NCBI RefSeq assembly: GCF_030730925.1
Contig: NZ_JAVAMB010000003.1
Coordinates: forward strand, 248,001-312,000
Length of the DNA: 64,000 nucleotides
Source of the DNA: Flavobacterium sp. DG2-3
Lineage (GTDB): Bacteria > Bacteroidota > Bacteroidia > Flavobacteriales > Flavobacteriaceae
Direction of reading: 5' to 3'
Under the pieces are notes generated by a model that saw only the letters and a program-made list of their open reading frames with translations, was not told the DNA's origin and searched no databases. Position numbers and translations under genes: made by a program. Every line of letters begins with the position of its first letter. The stretch's first letter is position 1. Positions 52,606 through 63,101 of the stretch are shown here, piece by piece.

Positions 52606-52639
52606 TTTGTCAAAGTTCAAAACTTTGACAAAGTTTTTT
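52606..52639. repeat. ctttgtcaaag palindromic repeat, copy 1
   Basis: ttttgtcaaag and ctttgacaaag face each other across ttcaaaa. A closely similar palindrome lies at 54900-54933. Both sit in ggaatttggaa-type intergenic DNA. Confidence 0.8.
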
Positions 52640-52685
52640 AAGAAAGATTGGAATTTGGATTTTTTTTATTTGGAATTTTTTAAAG

Positions 52686-53330
52686 ATGTATTACTTATTC
52701 AACGATTTATTTTTTCCGCCAGTAACAGAAGCTGATGAAGAAGGGGTTTTGGCAATTGGAGGCGATCTCAGCTCAGAGCGCTTACAATTGGCATACAAAA
52801 GTGGTATTTTTCCTTGGTTTAATGAGGGAGAGCCAATTCTTTGGTGGGCTCCAGATCCTAGAATGGTATTGTTTTTTGATGAATTGGTGATTTCCAAAAG
52901 CATGAAAAAAATCCTCAATAAGAAAATATTTAAGGTTACGTATAATAAAAATTTTAGAGAAGTAATTTCCAATTGTCAGCAAATAAAGCGTGAAGGCCAG
53001 AACGGAACTTGGATTTCTGATGAAATGATAGAAGCTTACTGCAAATTAAATGAAGAAGGAATAGCAAAATCTGTTGAGGTTTGGCAGGACGATGTTTTAG
53101 TGGGCGGCTTGTACGGAATTGATTTGGGTAAAGGAAACGTCTTTTGCGGAGAAAGTATGTTTTCTAAAGTTTCCAATGCTTCAAAAACAGCTTTCATTGC
53201 TTTAGCCTTATATTTGAAGAAAGAAAAATATAAATTGTTGGATTGTCAAGTTTATAATTCACATTTGGAGAGTTTAGGCTGCAGAGAAATTGATCGTGAA
53301 GAGTTTATGTCCATTTTAAAAAGTAAATAA
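52686..53330 (+). CDS. aat: Leucyl/phenylalanyl-tRNA-protein transferase
   Basis: A 214-residue enzyme that adds Leu or Phe to N-terminal Lys/Arg for ClpS/ClpAP turnover. Family motifs: LFFPPVTEADEEGVLAIGGD, GIFPWFNEGEPILWWAPDPR, GTWISDEMIEAYCKL, GGLYGIDLGKGNVFCGESMF and LLDCQVYNSHLESLG. MOSC gene starts 2 bp downstream. Confidence 0.97.
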   Translation: MYYLFNDLFFPPVTEADEEGVLAIGGDLSSERLQLAYKSGIFPWFNEGEPILWWAPDPRMVLFFDELVISKSMKKILNKKIFKVTYNKNFREVISNCQQIKREGQNGTWISDEMIEAYCKLNEEGIAKSVEVWQDDVLVGGLYGIDLGKGNVFCGESMFSKVSNASKTAFIALALYLKKEKYKLLDCQVYNSHLESLGCREIDREEFMSILKSK

Positions 53331-53332
53331 AA

Positions 53333-54127
53333 ATGAGTGCAGTTTACAGCGTAAAAGAAATTTATATCTATCCGATAAAAAGTTTAGCAGGCATAAGTTT
53401 AGAAAGTGCCAATGCAGAAGAAATGGGCTTTGAAAATGATAGAAGATGGATGCTGATTAATTCAGAAAATGTTCATGTTACCCAAAGGGAATATCCGATA
53501 ATGAGTCAGTTTTATCCTCAGATTGCAGGAGATAAAATTCAAATTGCTTTTGAAGGCGAAACTCATGAATTTTTGATAAACGAATCTTTAGAGACCCCAA
53601 TAGCATCAAAGGTTTGGGAGGATAAAAGTGAAGTTTTCGAAGTAAATAAAAACAGTTCAAAATGGTTTAGCGATAAACTCGGCTTTGAATGCAGATTAGT
53701 GAAAATCAATAAAATTGGGGCTCGTAAACACGAAAGCTCAAGAACGCAGGAAACGTACAATGTGAGTTTGGCTGACGGTTATCCTTATTTATTAATTGGA
53801 ACAGAAAGTCTGGATTTCTTGAATTCTAAACTGGAAGAAAAAATTACCATAAAAAGATTTCGCCCGAACATTGTTGTAAGTACAAAAAATGCTCACGAAG
53901 AAGATAATTTTAAGACTTTTGCAATTGGCGGAGTTCAATTTAAAAATATAAAACCTTGCGGAAGATGTATTATGGTAAATAATGACCCGCAGAAAGGAGT
54001 TATAAAAAAAGAGCCTCTAAAAACGTTGAGCAAATACAGAAATGTAGATAATTCAGTTTTATTTGGGACTAATATTGTGAGTTTGAATTCGGGAATTATT
54101 AAGGTTGGCGATGAGGTTGTTTTCTAA
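53333..54127 (+). CDS. MOSC domain protein (YcbX/mARC-like)
   Basis: A 264-residue protein with an N-terminal beta-barrel (IYIYPIKSLAGISLESANAE, DRRWMLINSENVHVTQREYP) and a MOSC domain with RFRPNIVVSTKNAHEEDNFK and the conserved Cys in IKPCGRCIMVNNDPQKG. Members bind the molybdenum cofactor and reduce N-hydroxylated compounds. It converges on thiF with a 4-bp overlap. Confidence 0.93.
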   Translation: MSAVYSVKEIYIYPIKSLAGISLESANAEEMGFENDRRWMLINSENVHVTQREYPIMSQFYPQIAGDKIQIAFEGETHEFLINESLETPIASKVWEDKSEVFEVNKNSSKWFSDKLGFECRLVKINKIGARKHESSRTQETYNVSLADGYPYLLIGTESLDFLNSKLEEKITIKRFRPNIVVSTKNAHEEDNFKTFAIGGVQFKNIKPCGRCIMVNNDPQKGVIKKEPLKTLSKYRNVDNSVLFGTNIVSLNSGIIKVGDEVVF

Positions 54128-54834
54128 AAATTCAATTTTGTAAAATTCCAATTTAAAGTATTAAAAAGTATTAATTCATTGTTTAAAGTTGGTAATTCTA
54201 AAATCAATTTTAAAGTTTCGTGCGCCATCATATTTCCGATAATTCCAGGCAGCGTTCCTAAAACTCCATTTAAATTGCAATTTGGAACATCTTTTGGATC
54301 CGGCATTTCTGGAAATAAATCACGGAGATTTTTACTTCCGTTATGATTAAAAACAGCAATTTGTCCTTCAAATTTTAAAATACTTCCGTAAACCAAAGGT
54401 TTGTTAAGCTGAACACAGGTATCATTGACCAAATATCGAGTCGAAAAATTATCAGAACCATCCACAATAATATCATATTGTTCAATAATTTTTGAAGCAT
54501 TTTCAGCTGTTAATTTTTCATTAATCAAAACAGCTTCAATAAGCGGATTTAGTTTTGAAACGACTTTTTGCGCCACAATGGCTTTATGTTGTCCAATTTC
54601 ATTCTCAGTATATAAAATCTGTCTGTGAAGATTATGAACTTCAATCGTATCAAAATCCATAATTCCGATAAAACCAACTCCCGCAGTCGCAATATATTGC
54701 AAAATTGGACAGCCCAAACCACCGGCACCAATCACTAAAACCCTAGCTTTTTTTAATTTTTCCTGACCTTCATCACCAATTTCTGGAAGAATGGTTTGCC
54801 TGTTGTAACGAAGAAATTCTTGGATAATGCTCAT
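54124..54834 (-). CDS. thiF: ThiF/MoeB-family adenylyltransferase
   Basis: A 236-residue E1-like enzyme that adenylates the ThiS C-terminus. ATP loop VIGAGGLGCPILQYIATAGV, DFDTIEVHNLHRQILYTENE, GSDNFSTRYLVNDTC and CNLNGVLGTLPGIIGNMMAH are present. The zinc Cys pair of MoeB-type proteins is missing (KNLRDLFPEMPD where CxxCLFP is usual). As last gene of the thi operon, thiF is the natural call. A 188-bp repeat-filled gap separates it from thiH. Confidence 0.92.
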   Translation of the reverse strand: MSIIQEFLRYNRQTILPEIGDEGQEKLKKARVLVIGAGGLGCPILQYIATAGVGFIGIMDFDTIEVHNLHRQILYTENEIGQHKAIVAQKVVSKLNPLIEAVLINEKLTAENASKIIEQYDIIVDGSDNFSTRYLVNDTCVQLNKPLVYGSILKFEGQIAVFNHNGSKNLRDLFPEMPDPKDVPNCNLNGVLGTLPGIIGNMMAHETLKLILELPTLNNELILFNTLNWNFTKLNF

Positions 54835-54837
54835 TTT

Positions 54838-55022
54838 TGGGAATTTTAGATTTTAGATTTTAGATTTTTTTGGAATCGCAATTTTAGCTTCCAACAGCAA
54901 CTTTGTCAAAGTTTAAAACTTTGACAAAGTTTCACGTACCAATTGGAATTTTGAATTTTTCTATTGGAATTTGGACTCGAGCGATAGCGAACAGGCGAAG
55001 CAATTTAAAAGTTTGGAATTTT
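54838..55022. repeat. Repeat-filled gap between thiH and thiF
   Basis: Holds attttagattttagatttt repeats (54842-54866), a ctttgtcaaag palindrome (54900-54933), ggaatttggaa text and the inverted 30-bp element (54974-55003). No gene is seen. Confidence 0.75.
54974..55003 (-). repeat. 30-bp dispersed element, copy B
   Basis: The exact reverse complement of 29969-29998. Here it interrupts ggaatttgga / aagtttggaatt text, a different repeat background from copy A. Confidence 0.85.
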
Positions 55023-56135
55023 TTAAAAATAACTTTTACTCCAATCTTTCCAAACCGGTTCGTAGCCTGCATTTTTGATTATTTTTGAAATTTCGGCTGC
55101 AGAACGTTCATCACTGATTTCAAATTGCTCCAAAGACTGCGGATCTACCACATAACCGCCAGGATTTGTTTTAGAACCTGCGCTCATACTCGTAACACCA
55201 ATCGGAATTATGTTGTTTCTGAATTTCTCGTTTTCACGAGTCGAAATTGAAATTTCGAGATCTTCATTCCACAATCTGTAAGCGCAGATTAACTGAGTCA
55301 AATCTTTATCATCCATAATAAAATTGGGTTCGATAATGCCTTCAGCAGGACGAAGACGCGGAAATGAAACCGAATATTTAGTCTGCCAATATTTCTTCTG
55401 CAAATAATCGAGATGCAAAGCATTAAAAAAGCTATCCGTTCGCCAGTCTTCCAAACCTAATAAAACGCCCAAACCAATTTTATGAATTCCCGCAGTTCCT
55501 ATTCGATCAGGAGTTTCGAGTCGGTAATCGAAATTTGATTTTTTGCCTTTCGTATGATACTTTTTATACACTTCTTGATGATAGGTTTCCTGATAAACCA
55601 AAACCGAATAAACTCCAGCTTCGTGCAGACGCTCGTAATCTTCTGTAGAAAGTGGCTGAACTTCAACTGAAATAATCGAAAAATCTTCTTTAATTAAGTT
55701 GATCGCATTCAGAAAATAATTAATATTTACCGTATAATTCGCTTCGCCTGTAACGAGTAAAACATGGTCAAAACCTGTTTTTTTCAAAGCTTCAACTTCG
55801 AGTTTTATTTCAGCGTCAGAAAGTGTTTTTCTTTTGATTTTATTGTCTAAACTAAATCCGCAATAGGTGCAGATGTTTTGGCATTCGTTGCTTAAATACA
55901 GTGGCGCATACATTTGAATCGTTTTCCCAAAACGCTTCTTGGTGATTTCGTGGCATTTTTGTGCCATTTGCTCCAGATAGTTTTGAGCAATAGGAGAAAT
56001 CAAAATCAAAAAATCATCGAGATTTCGTTTCGTTTTAGCCAAAGACTGCTTGACCTCTTTTGATGTGGTTTTGTATATTCTGGATTGGATTTCATCCCAA
56101 TTATATTGCTCAAAAATAGATTTGAATGTTTTCAT
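55023..56135 (-). CDS. thiH: Tyrosine lyase (2-iminoacetate synthase)
   Basis: A 370-residue radical SAM enzyme that makes dehydroglycine from tyrosine for the thiazole ring. The cluster motif CxxxCxxC is Cys85-Cys89-Cys92 (SNECQNICTYCGF). HVLLVTGEANYTVNINYFLN and FPRLRPAEGIIEPNF are typical of ThiH. Use of ThiH rather than ThiO fits an oxygen-sensitive thiazole route. Lies 41 bp after the GxxExxY gene. Confidence 0.96.
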   Translation of the reverse strand: MKTFKSIFEQYNWDEIQSRIYKTTSKEVKQSLAKTKRNLDDFLILISPIAQNYLEQMAQKCHEITKKRFGKTIQMYAPLYLSNECQNICTYCGFSLDNKIKRKTLSDAEIKLEVEALKKTGFDHVLLVTGEANYTVNINYFLNAINLIKEDFSIISVEVQPLSTEDYERLHEAGVYSVLVYQETYHQEVYKKYHTKGKKSNFDYRLETPDRIGTAGIHKIGLGVLLGLEDWRTDSFFNALHLDYLQKKYWQTKYSVSFPRLRPAEGIIEPNFIMDDKDLTQLICAYRLWNEDLEISISTRENEKFRNNIIPIGVTSMSAGSKTNPGGYVVDPQSLEQFEISDERSAAEISKIIKNAGYEPVWKDWSKSYF

Positions 56136-56176
56136 TTTTTTATTTTGTTTCCCGCAGATTTAGCAGATTGTGCAGA

Positions 56177-56554
56177 TTAAATTTTATTTGCAACGCGGTG
56201 AATATTTTCAAGGATATTAGAACAATTAAAATTGACTAATAAACCAAGTTTTTTATTGGTTAATTTTAAGTATGTATTTAATTGTTTAAAATGAATCGGC
56301 CTTATCTCGTCTACTGATTTTAATTCTACAATTACTTTGTCCTCTACTAAAATATCAAGTCTGAAAGTTATGTCTAAATAAGCATCATCATATTTGACTG
56401 GTAAATCAATTTGTTTAGCTACTTGTAATCCATCTTTTTCTAATTGATAATAAAGTGCGCACTCATAAACTGATTCTAATAGTCCTGGTCCAAGATTATT
56501 GTATACTTTAAAAATTGCTCCCCTAACTTTATACGAAATTTCATTTTCTAACAT
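56177..56554 (-). CDS. GxxExxY family protein
   Basis: A 125-residue protein with the name-giving motif GPGLLESVYE and the nuclease-like strand pair FRLDILVEDKVIVELKSVDE (D..E-x-K), which recalls PD-(D/E)XK folds. Function of the family is unknown. It sits inside the thiamine operon between thiG and thiH with a 132-bp gap on the thiG side, so it looks like an insertion rather than a pathway gene. Confidence 0.88.
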   Translation of the reverse strand: MLENEISYKVRGAIFKVYNNLGPGLLESVYECALYYQLEKDGLQVAKQIDLPVKYDDAYLDITFRLDILVEDKVIVELKSVDEIRPIHFKQLNTYLKLTNKKLGLLVNFNCSNILENIHRVANKI

Positions 56555-56686
56555 AATTTTTTTAATTCAAAATTAAAGAAAATTCTTTCTTTTTGATGTT
56601 TTGGAAAATCAGAATAAATTAGTTGAGGCCATTTTGGTGTAAAATTTATCTGCTAAATCTGCGAGATCTGCGAGAGAAAATCAAAA

Positions 56687-57463
56687 TTAGTCATATAAAA
56701 AAGAGGTTAAAGGACTAGAAGCCGAAGCATAATTCTGCTGATTGGCAACTTTTGCTTCAAACGCCTTTCTTCCCGCAATAACCGCCTCCTTAAAAGCCTC
56801 AGCCATTAATTTCGGATTTCCTGCTACCGCAATGGCAGTATTCACCAAAACAGCGTCTGCACCAATTTCCATTGCTTTTGCGGCATCAGAAGGCGCGCCA
56901 ATTCCAGCATCGACAATAACTGGAACAGTGCTTTGTTCGATTATAATTTCTAAGAAATCAATCGTTTTTAAGCCTTTATTACTGCCAATAGGCGAACCCA
57001 AAGGCATTACCGCAGAAGTTCCAGCACTTTCTAAATGTTTGCATAAAACAGGATCGGCATGAATGTACGGCAGAACAATAAAACCAAGTTTCGCCAGTTC
57101 TTCTGTTGCTTTTAACGTTTCAATCGGGTCAGGCATTAGATATTTTGGATCAGGATGAATTTCCAGTTTTACCCAATTCGTTTCTAAAGCTTCGCGAGCC
57201 AATTGTGCAGCAAAAACAGCTTCTTTGGCATTTCGTGCGCCCGAAGTATTAGGCAATAAATTGATATTTGGATGTTTTAAATGCGATAAAATAGCATCAG
57301 TATCTGTTTCCAGATCAATGCGTTTGAGAGCAACGGTAACCAATTCGCTTTCTGAAGCCAGAATGGCATTTTCCATTTCTTCATTCGACCCAAATTTTCC
57401 TGTTCCAAGAAAAAGACGGGACTTAAAAGCTTTATCTCCGATATTAAACAATGATTTTTGCAT
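56687..57463 (-). CDS. thiG: Thiazole synthase
   Basis: A 258-residue TIM barrel that forms the thiazole ring from DXP, dehydroglycine and ThiS thiocarboxylate. Motifs: [57 protein letters not shown] (Schiff-base Lys), [15 protein letters not shown] and [20 protein letters not shown]. Start overlaps thiE by 20 bp. Confidence 0.97.
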   Translation of the reverse strand: MQKSLFNIGDKAFKSRLFLGTGKFGSNEEMENAILASESELVTVALKRIDLETDTDAILSHLKHPNINLLPNTSGARNAKEAVFAAQLAREALETNWVKLEIHPDPKYLMPDPIETLKATEELAKLGFIVLPYIHADPVLCKHLESAGTSAVMPLGSPIGSNKGLKTIDFLEIIIEQSTVPVIVDAGIGAPSDAAKAMEIGADAVLVNTAIAVAGNPKLMAEAFKEAVIAGRKAFEAKVANQQNYASASSPLTSFLYD

Positions 57464-58082
57464 ATAATTTTTCGTTTAATTGTTGAATCAATTTTTCTTT
57501 TTCATCACTTTCCGTAATGATTCCAGAAATGGCAATTCCGTGAATTCCAGTTTCCATTAGCGGACTAACATCTCGTAATGTGATACCTCCAATGGCATAA
57601 ACAGGAATTTCGATTTTATTTTTTTTCAATTTTTGCAGAATGTCAAAATAGCCCGACAATCCCAAAATCGGACTTAATTTTTCTTTTGTAGCCGTAAAAC
57701 GGAAAGGCCCTAAACCAATATAATCACAGCCATCTTTTACGTGATTTTGAATGTCTTCAAAAGTATTTGCAGTCCCTCCAATTACTTTTGAAGTTCCTAA
57801 AAAAGCTCTCGCTTCATTAATTTTAGTATCCGTTAAACCTAAATGAACGCCGTCGGCATCAATTTCTTTGGCGAGATGCAGATCATCATTTACAATAAAA
57901 TTGGCAGCGTATTTTTCGCATAAAGGTTTTATCGCTTCCGCTAAAGTGAAAGTTTCTTTTTGTGTCTGGTTTTTAAATCGCATTTGCACCCAGTTGCAGC
58001 CTGCATCAAGTGCCTGATGAATGTTGGATAATTGTTTTTCTATAGTTTCGCCTTGCGAGATATATTGAAGTTTGCTATACAT
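57444..58082 (-). CDS. thiE: Thiamine phosphate synthase
   Basis: A 212-residue enzyme joining HMP-PP and thiazole phosphate. [64 protein letters not shown] and [10 protein letters not shown] are the usual ThiE landmarks. Overlaps thiD by 8 bp and thiG by 20 bp. This is the canonical copy; a divergent second ThiE-like gene lies two genes upstream. Confidence 0.95.
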   Translation of the reverse strand: MYSKLQYISQGETIEKQLSNIHQALDAGCNWVQMRFKNQTQKETFTLAEAIKPLCEKYAANFIVNDDLHLAKEIDADGVHLGLTDTKINEARAFLGTSKVIGGTANTFEDIQNHVKDGCDYIGLGPFRFTATKEKLSPILGLSGYFDILQKLKKNKIEIPVYAIGGITLRDVSPLMETGIHGIAISGIITESDEKEKLIQQLNEKLYAKIIV

Positions 58083-58815
58083 AATGATATCCGATTAAAG
58101 TTGATGTTGAACTCAGGTAATTTTCGATATAGATTTTAGCATTTTTACAAGCCTCTTTTATCGATTGATTTAAAGCCAAATTGGAAGCAATAGCAGAAGA
58201 AAGCACACAACCTGAACCGTGTTTTTCGGAACATTTTTTTTCTGATGGAAATAATTCTAAAATTTCATCCTTTAGAAATAAACGATCTGTACCAATAGCT
58301 TTTTCGTTATGTCCGCCTTTTAATAGAACGTTCGTAGGAAATTGATTTTCGATTAAAACAAATTCAGGAAATAGAATTTTCATTTCATGATAATTAGGCG
58401 TAATCAAATCGATTTTTGAAAGTATTTTATTTAAATCTAAACGATTTTCAATATTCATAAATTCAAATTTTGTAGTTGATTTTAGAACAGGATCCCAAAC
58501 TATTTTTGTTGATGAAGAAAGCCGTTTTACTGTCGAAACAATACGGTTTAAATCATATAAAGAAGATACAATTCCAATTTTGGCAACACTGATTTTATAA
58601 TTCAAAAACATTGTTTCAATCGAACGGATTACAAAACTCAAATCGGTCCACTGAATTTCATAAAATTGATTTTCAGTCTGAATGGTATTCGCTGTCGAAA
58701 TAGCAAAACCAGTTACTTTGTGCTGTTCAAATGTTTTGATATCAGCCAAAATTCCGGCACCACCTGAAGGATCTAAACCTGCGATTGTGAGTACGAAAGG
58801 GCGATTTGCTGACAT
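58075..58815 (-). CDS. thiD: Hydroxymethylpyrimidine (phosphate) kinase
   Basis: A 246-residue ribokinase-fold enzyme: VLTIAGLDPSGGAGILADIK, WDPVLKSTTKFEF, ITPNYHEMKILFPE and KHGSGCVLSSAIASNLALNQ (anion hole). It phosphorylates HMP or HMP-P to HMP-PP. The N-terminus overlaps the ThiE-like gene by 43 bp and the 3' end overlaps thiE by 8 bp, typical of tight operon coupling. Confidence 0.95.
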   Translation of the reverse strand: MSANRPFVLTIAGLDPSGGAGILADIKTFEQHKVTGFAISTANTIQTENQFYEIQWTDLSFVIRSIETMFLNYKISVAKIGIVSSLYDLNRIVSTVKRLSSSTKIVWDPVLKSTTKFEFMNIENRLDLNKILSKIDLITPNYHEMKILFPEFVLIENQFPTNVLLKGGHNEKAIGTDRLFLKDEILELFPSEKKCSEKHGSGCVLSSAIASNLALNQSIKEACKNAKIYIENYLSSTSTLIGYHYV

Positions 58816-59378
58816 AATTTAAATTGTTTTAATGGATTTTTATTTTTCCAAATACTTCCTAAAAGAGCGAAATCATCAAAGCCTTTTTCTAAAACTTCTT
58901 GAATGTTTTCTGAATCAATTCCGCCTAAAGCAATCATTTTTGTTTCATGATTTGTTCTTGATTTTATTTCTTCGAAAAGATCTTTCTCTGGAGAATAATT
59001 TTCTTTCGAAATGCTTTTAAAAACGGGACTTAAAAAGGCGTAATCAAAATTTTCTAGAGAGTTAAAATCTTCTATAGAATGCGTTGATGTTGAATACCTA
59101 CTAGGTTTTGAAAACCTTGCAGGAGAGCTGCTAGATTGATTTCTTTCTTTTTCAGAAAAATGAAATCTGTCAATGCCAAAATCTTCAGCTAATTCATGAT
59201 GATTATGCAGAACCATTTTATCCCGAAATTCTAATTTCATCTGTTGAAGAAACTGAATCATTTCTAAAGATGAAAAATAAGGTTTGCGAATATGAAGCAA
59301 TGGCAATCCTTCTTCAAAAAAGGAAGTGATTAAATTAATTTCATTTTTTACCACAATTGGATTTGAGATTAAAATCAT
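58773..59378 (-). CDS. Divergent ThiE/TenI-like protein with a repeat-derived insertion
   Basis: The ATG at 59378 gives 201 residues (MILISNPIVVKNEINLITSF); a GTG at 59411 is rejected. The ThiE/TenI fold is shown by LLHIRKPYFSSLEMI, VLHNHHELAEDFGIDRFHFS, YAFLSPVFKSISKENYSPEK and ALGGIDSENIQEVLEKGFDD. The ThiE phosphate and Mg residues (HLGLTD) are replaced (HFSEKE), so TenI-type or altered activity is possible. About 15 residues (QSSSSPARFSKPSRY) coincide with a palindromic repeat at 59097-59123. Confidence 0.85.
   Translation of the reverse strand: MILISNPIVVKNEINLITSFFEEGLPLLHIRKPYFSSLEMIQFLQQMKLEFRDKMVLHNHHELAEDFGIDRFHFSEKERNQSSSSPARFSKPSRYSTSTHSIEDFNSLENFDYAFLSPVFKSISKENYSPEKDLFEEIKSRTNHETKMIALGGIDSENIQEVLEKGFDDFALLGSIWKNKNPLKQFKLCQQIALSYSQSQV
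59097..59123. repeat. Palindromic repeat inside the ThiE-like gene
   Basis: The 27-bp near-palindrome opens cctactaggtttt and closes aaaaccttgcagg around a central g, with 11 of 13 arm positions paired. It is in frame and encodes ARFSKPSR on the minus strand. It resembles intergenic palindromes of Flavobacterium. Confidence 0.65.
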
Positions 59379-59456
59379 TCGATTTGTTTTTTCTTCTCCC
59401 GCAGATTTCACAGATTTAGGAGATCTTTGTTCTTTACTCTATTTTCTATCCTCTTT

Positions 59457-61375
<1,919 letters not shown>

Positions 61376-61425
61376 TATGATTGGCAAATTGGAATTTGGT
61401 ATTTAAAAATTTGGAATTTTAAAAA

Positions 61426-61632
61426 TTAACCTCCCTGCGTAGCAGAAATGATCAAAATATCGTCAGTTTCGTGTAGGAGGTATTCGTTCCATTTGGTTTT
61501 TGGAACAACAGTATTGTTGACAGCAACAGCGATTCCGTTTTGTTTGAGCGGAATTTCGAGATCGAGCAATGATTGAACGCTTAGCGATTCAGCATTGAAA
61601 TTTTTGGTTTGTTGATTGATTTTAAGTTCCAT
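61426..61632 (-). CDS. thiS: Sulphur carrier protein ThiS
   Basis: A 68-residue ubiquitin-fold protein ending in ISATQGG; the Gly-Gly tail is adenylated by ThiF and thiocarboxylated. LEIPLKQNGIAVAVNNTVVP is the family core. Start is preceded by aaaaagga. First gene after the riboswitch. Confidence 0.95.
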   Translation of the reverse strand: MELKINQQTKNFNAESLSVQSLLDLEIPLKQNGIAVAVNNTVVPKTKWNEYLLHETDDILIISATQGG

Positions 61633-61713
61633 TCCTTTTTGAGTTTAGTGTATAGTTACACAATAGGAATGGCTACAAAATACACGCAGGCGCGCGCATA
61701 GAAGTCATCTTAC

Positions 61714-61790
61714 TTTTCCCTACGCTAGTATGAACTAGATCAGGTTCAGAGGGTAAAATCTCAGCCTGCATGATGCAGACACCCCTAAAG
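61714..61790 (-). ncRNA. TPP riboswitch of the thi operon
   Basis: On the minus strand the blocks aggggtgtc, ggctgagattttaccctc, gaacctgatctagttcatac and tagcgtagggaaaag appear in the right order. It lies about 80 bp before thiS and represses the thiSC..HF operon when TPP is plentiful. Confidence 0.96.
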
Positions 61791-61797
61791 TGTGAAG

Positions 61798-61829
61798 CAA
61801 ATATATGTAATTTTTGTTTAAAGTTTCAA
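61798..61829 (-). promoter_or_regulatory. Promoter of the thi operon
   Basis: On the minus strand TTG (61829-61827) and TATATTTG (61805-61798) are 21 bp apart, matching the Bacteroidota -33/-7 pattern. The aptamer begins about 8 bp after the -7 box. Confidence 0.75.
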
Positions 61830-61883
61830 GTTTAAGGTTTTCAAGTTCAAAAAAAATGAAAACTAGAACTGAAACTGAGATAG

Positions 61884-62444
61884 TTATTTCTTTCGCGTAA
61901 AGCAATCTTCTATATGATCATTGACCATTCCAGTTGCCTGCATGTGAGCATAAATAACCGTTGAGCCAACAAATTTGAAACCGCGTTTCTTTAAATCTTT
62001 ACTAATCGCATCAGAAATTGGAGTTGTTGCCGGAACATCTTTTAAGGTTTTTGGATTGTTGTCGATTGGTTTTCCATCAACAAATTCCCAGATGTATTTT
62101 GAGAAAGTTCCAAATTCTTCTTGAACTTTCATGAATGCTTGTGCATTTGAAACAGCAGATTTAATTTTTAATCCGTTTCGAATAATGCCTGTGTTTTGCA
62201 TCAATTCTTCGATTTTATCTTCAGAATAATTAGCAATTTTTTTATAATCAAAATGATCAAAAGCAGTTTTAAAGTTTTCTCTTTTGTTTAAAATCGTAAT
62301 CCAGCTTAAACCCGCCTGAAAAGTTTCTAAAATTAAAAATTCAAAAATAGTCGGGTCGTCGTAAACAGGAGTTCCCCATTCTTCGTCGTGGTATTTTTTA
62401 TATAAATCGCTGGTGGAACACCAGCCGCATCTAATTAGTTCCAT
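61884..62444 (-). CDS. tag: DNA-3-methyladenine glycosylase I
   Basis: A 186-residue glycosylase that removes 3-methyladenine. RCGWCSTSDLYKKYHDEEWG, LILETFQAGLSWITILNKRE, NTGIIRNGLKIKSAVSNAQA and the C-terminal zinc part (HMQATGMVNDHIEDCF) are typical. It is a second alkylation-repair activity in the window, 30 kb from the ada/alkB cluster. Confidence 0.96.
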   Translation of the reverse strand: MELIRCGWCSTSDLYKKYHDEEWGTPVYDDPTIFEFLILETFQAGLSWITILNKRENFKTAFDHFDYKKIANYSEDKIEELMQNTGIIRNGLKIKSAVSNAQAFMKVQEEFGTFSKYIWEFVDGKPIDNNPKTLKDVPATTPISDAISKDLKKRGFKFVGSTVIYAHMQATGMVNDHIEDCFTRKK

Positions 62445-62463
62445 TGTTTTTTATTTTAAAGAT

Positions 62464-62497
62464 ATAAAAAAGCCTCATTTCAAATTGAAACGAGGCG
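62464..62497 (-). terminator. Terminator after the lipocalin-like gene
   Basis: Read on the minus strand, gcctcgtttcaa pairs with ttgaaatgaggc, followed by six T. It closes the gene at 62518. Confidence 0.8.
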
Positions 62498-62517
62498 TAT
62501 TTTATTAAATAATATAA

Positions 62518-62964
62518 TTATTTTCTAGTGTATTCTAATAACTTATACACTGCATTATCTTTGCCTTTTGTAATTTTTAATCTCAAGGAAGTTTCATCTA
62601 ATCTTAGAATCTCATAACTAGTTTCATTATTTAATATGTCTTTTAGTTTTAAGGTATTATTTGATTTTAACCATGTTCCGTCATTGGTGTATTCCTTACA
62701 TTTTGAATTGGTATACTCATATTCGAATTCTTTGTAGTTTCCATTTTCTAAAAATTCAATTTGATCATTACTGCACCCGCCCTCTGGAGTAATTGTTAAT
62801 AGGAGTTCGGAACCATCTAAGATATTTCCTCTTTTTGTAAGTTTCCATTTGCCAATAACAGAAGCTTCAGATATTGAGCCCTTGTCGTCGCTTTCATTAT
62901 CGTTGCTACTACATGATGATAGTAATATCCCAATTGAAACAAATAAAATAGCTAATTTCTTCAT
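62518..62964 (-). CDS. Lipocalin-like lipoprotein
   Basis: A 148-residue lipoprotein (MKKLAILFVSIGILLSSC, Cys 18). The body IGKWKLTKRGNILDGSELLL, FLENGNYKEFEYEYTNSKC and GTWLKSNNTLKLKDILNNET is a lipocalin-like beta-barrel, common in Bacteroidota lipoproteins. Ligand and role unknown. Confidence 0.8.
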   Translation of the reverse strand: MKKLAILFVSIGILLSSCSSNDNESDDKGSISEASVIGKWKLTKRGNILDGSELLLTITPEGGCSNDQIEFLENGNYKEFEYEYTNSKCKEYTNDGTWLKSNNTLKLKDILNNETSYEILRLDETSLRLKITKGKDNAVYKLLEYTRK

Positions 62965-63101
62965 TTTGTAATAAATTTATTAATAATATTAAAAAACAAA
63001 ACTACGAACTATTTTTTATCATTACTAATTTTTGTAAGATTATTTTTATTTTAAAAAAAATACTTTTTTTAGCTTTTTCTCTCGAAACACTGTATGGTCA
63101 A

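Noticed and set aside
58773..59378. ThiE-like gene as a pseudogene
   Set aside because: The frame is intact across the inserted palindrome and the fold's later motifs are kept, so it is annotated as a CDS.
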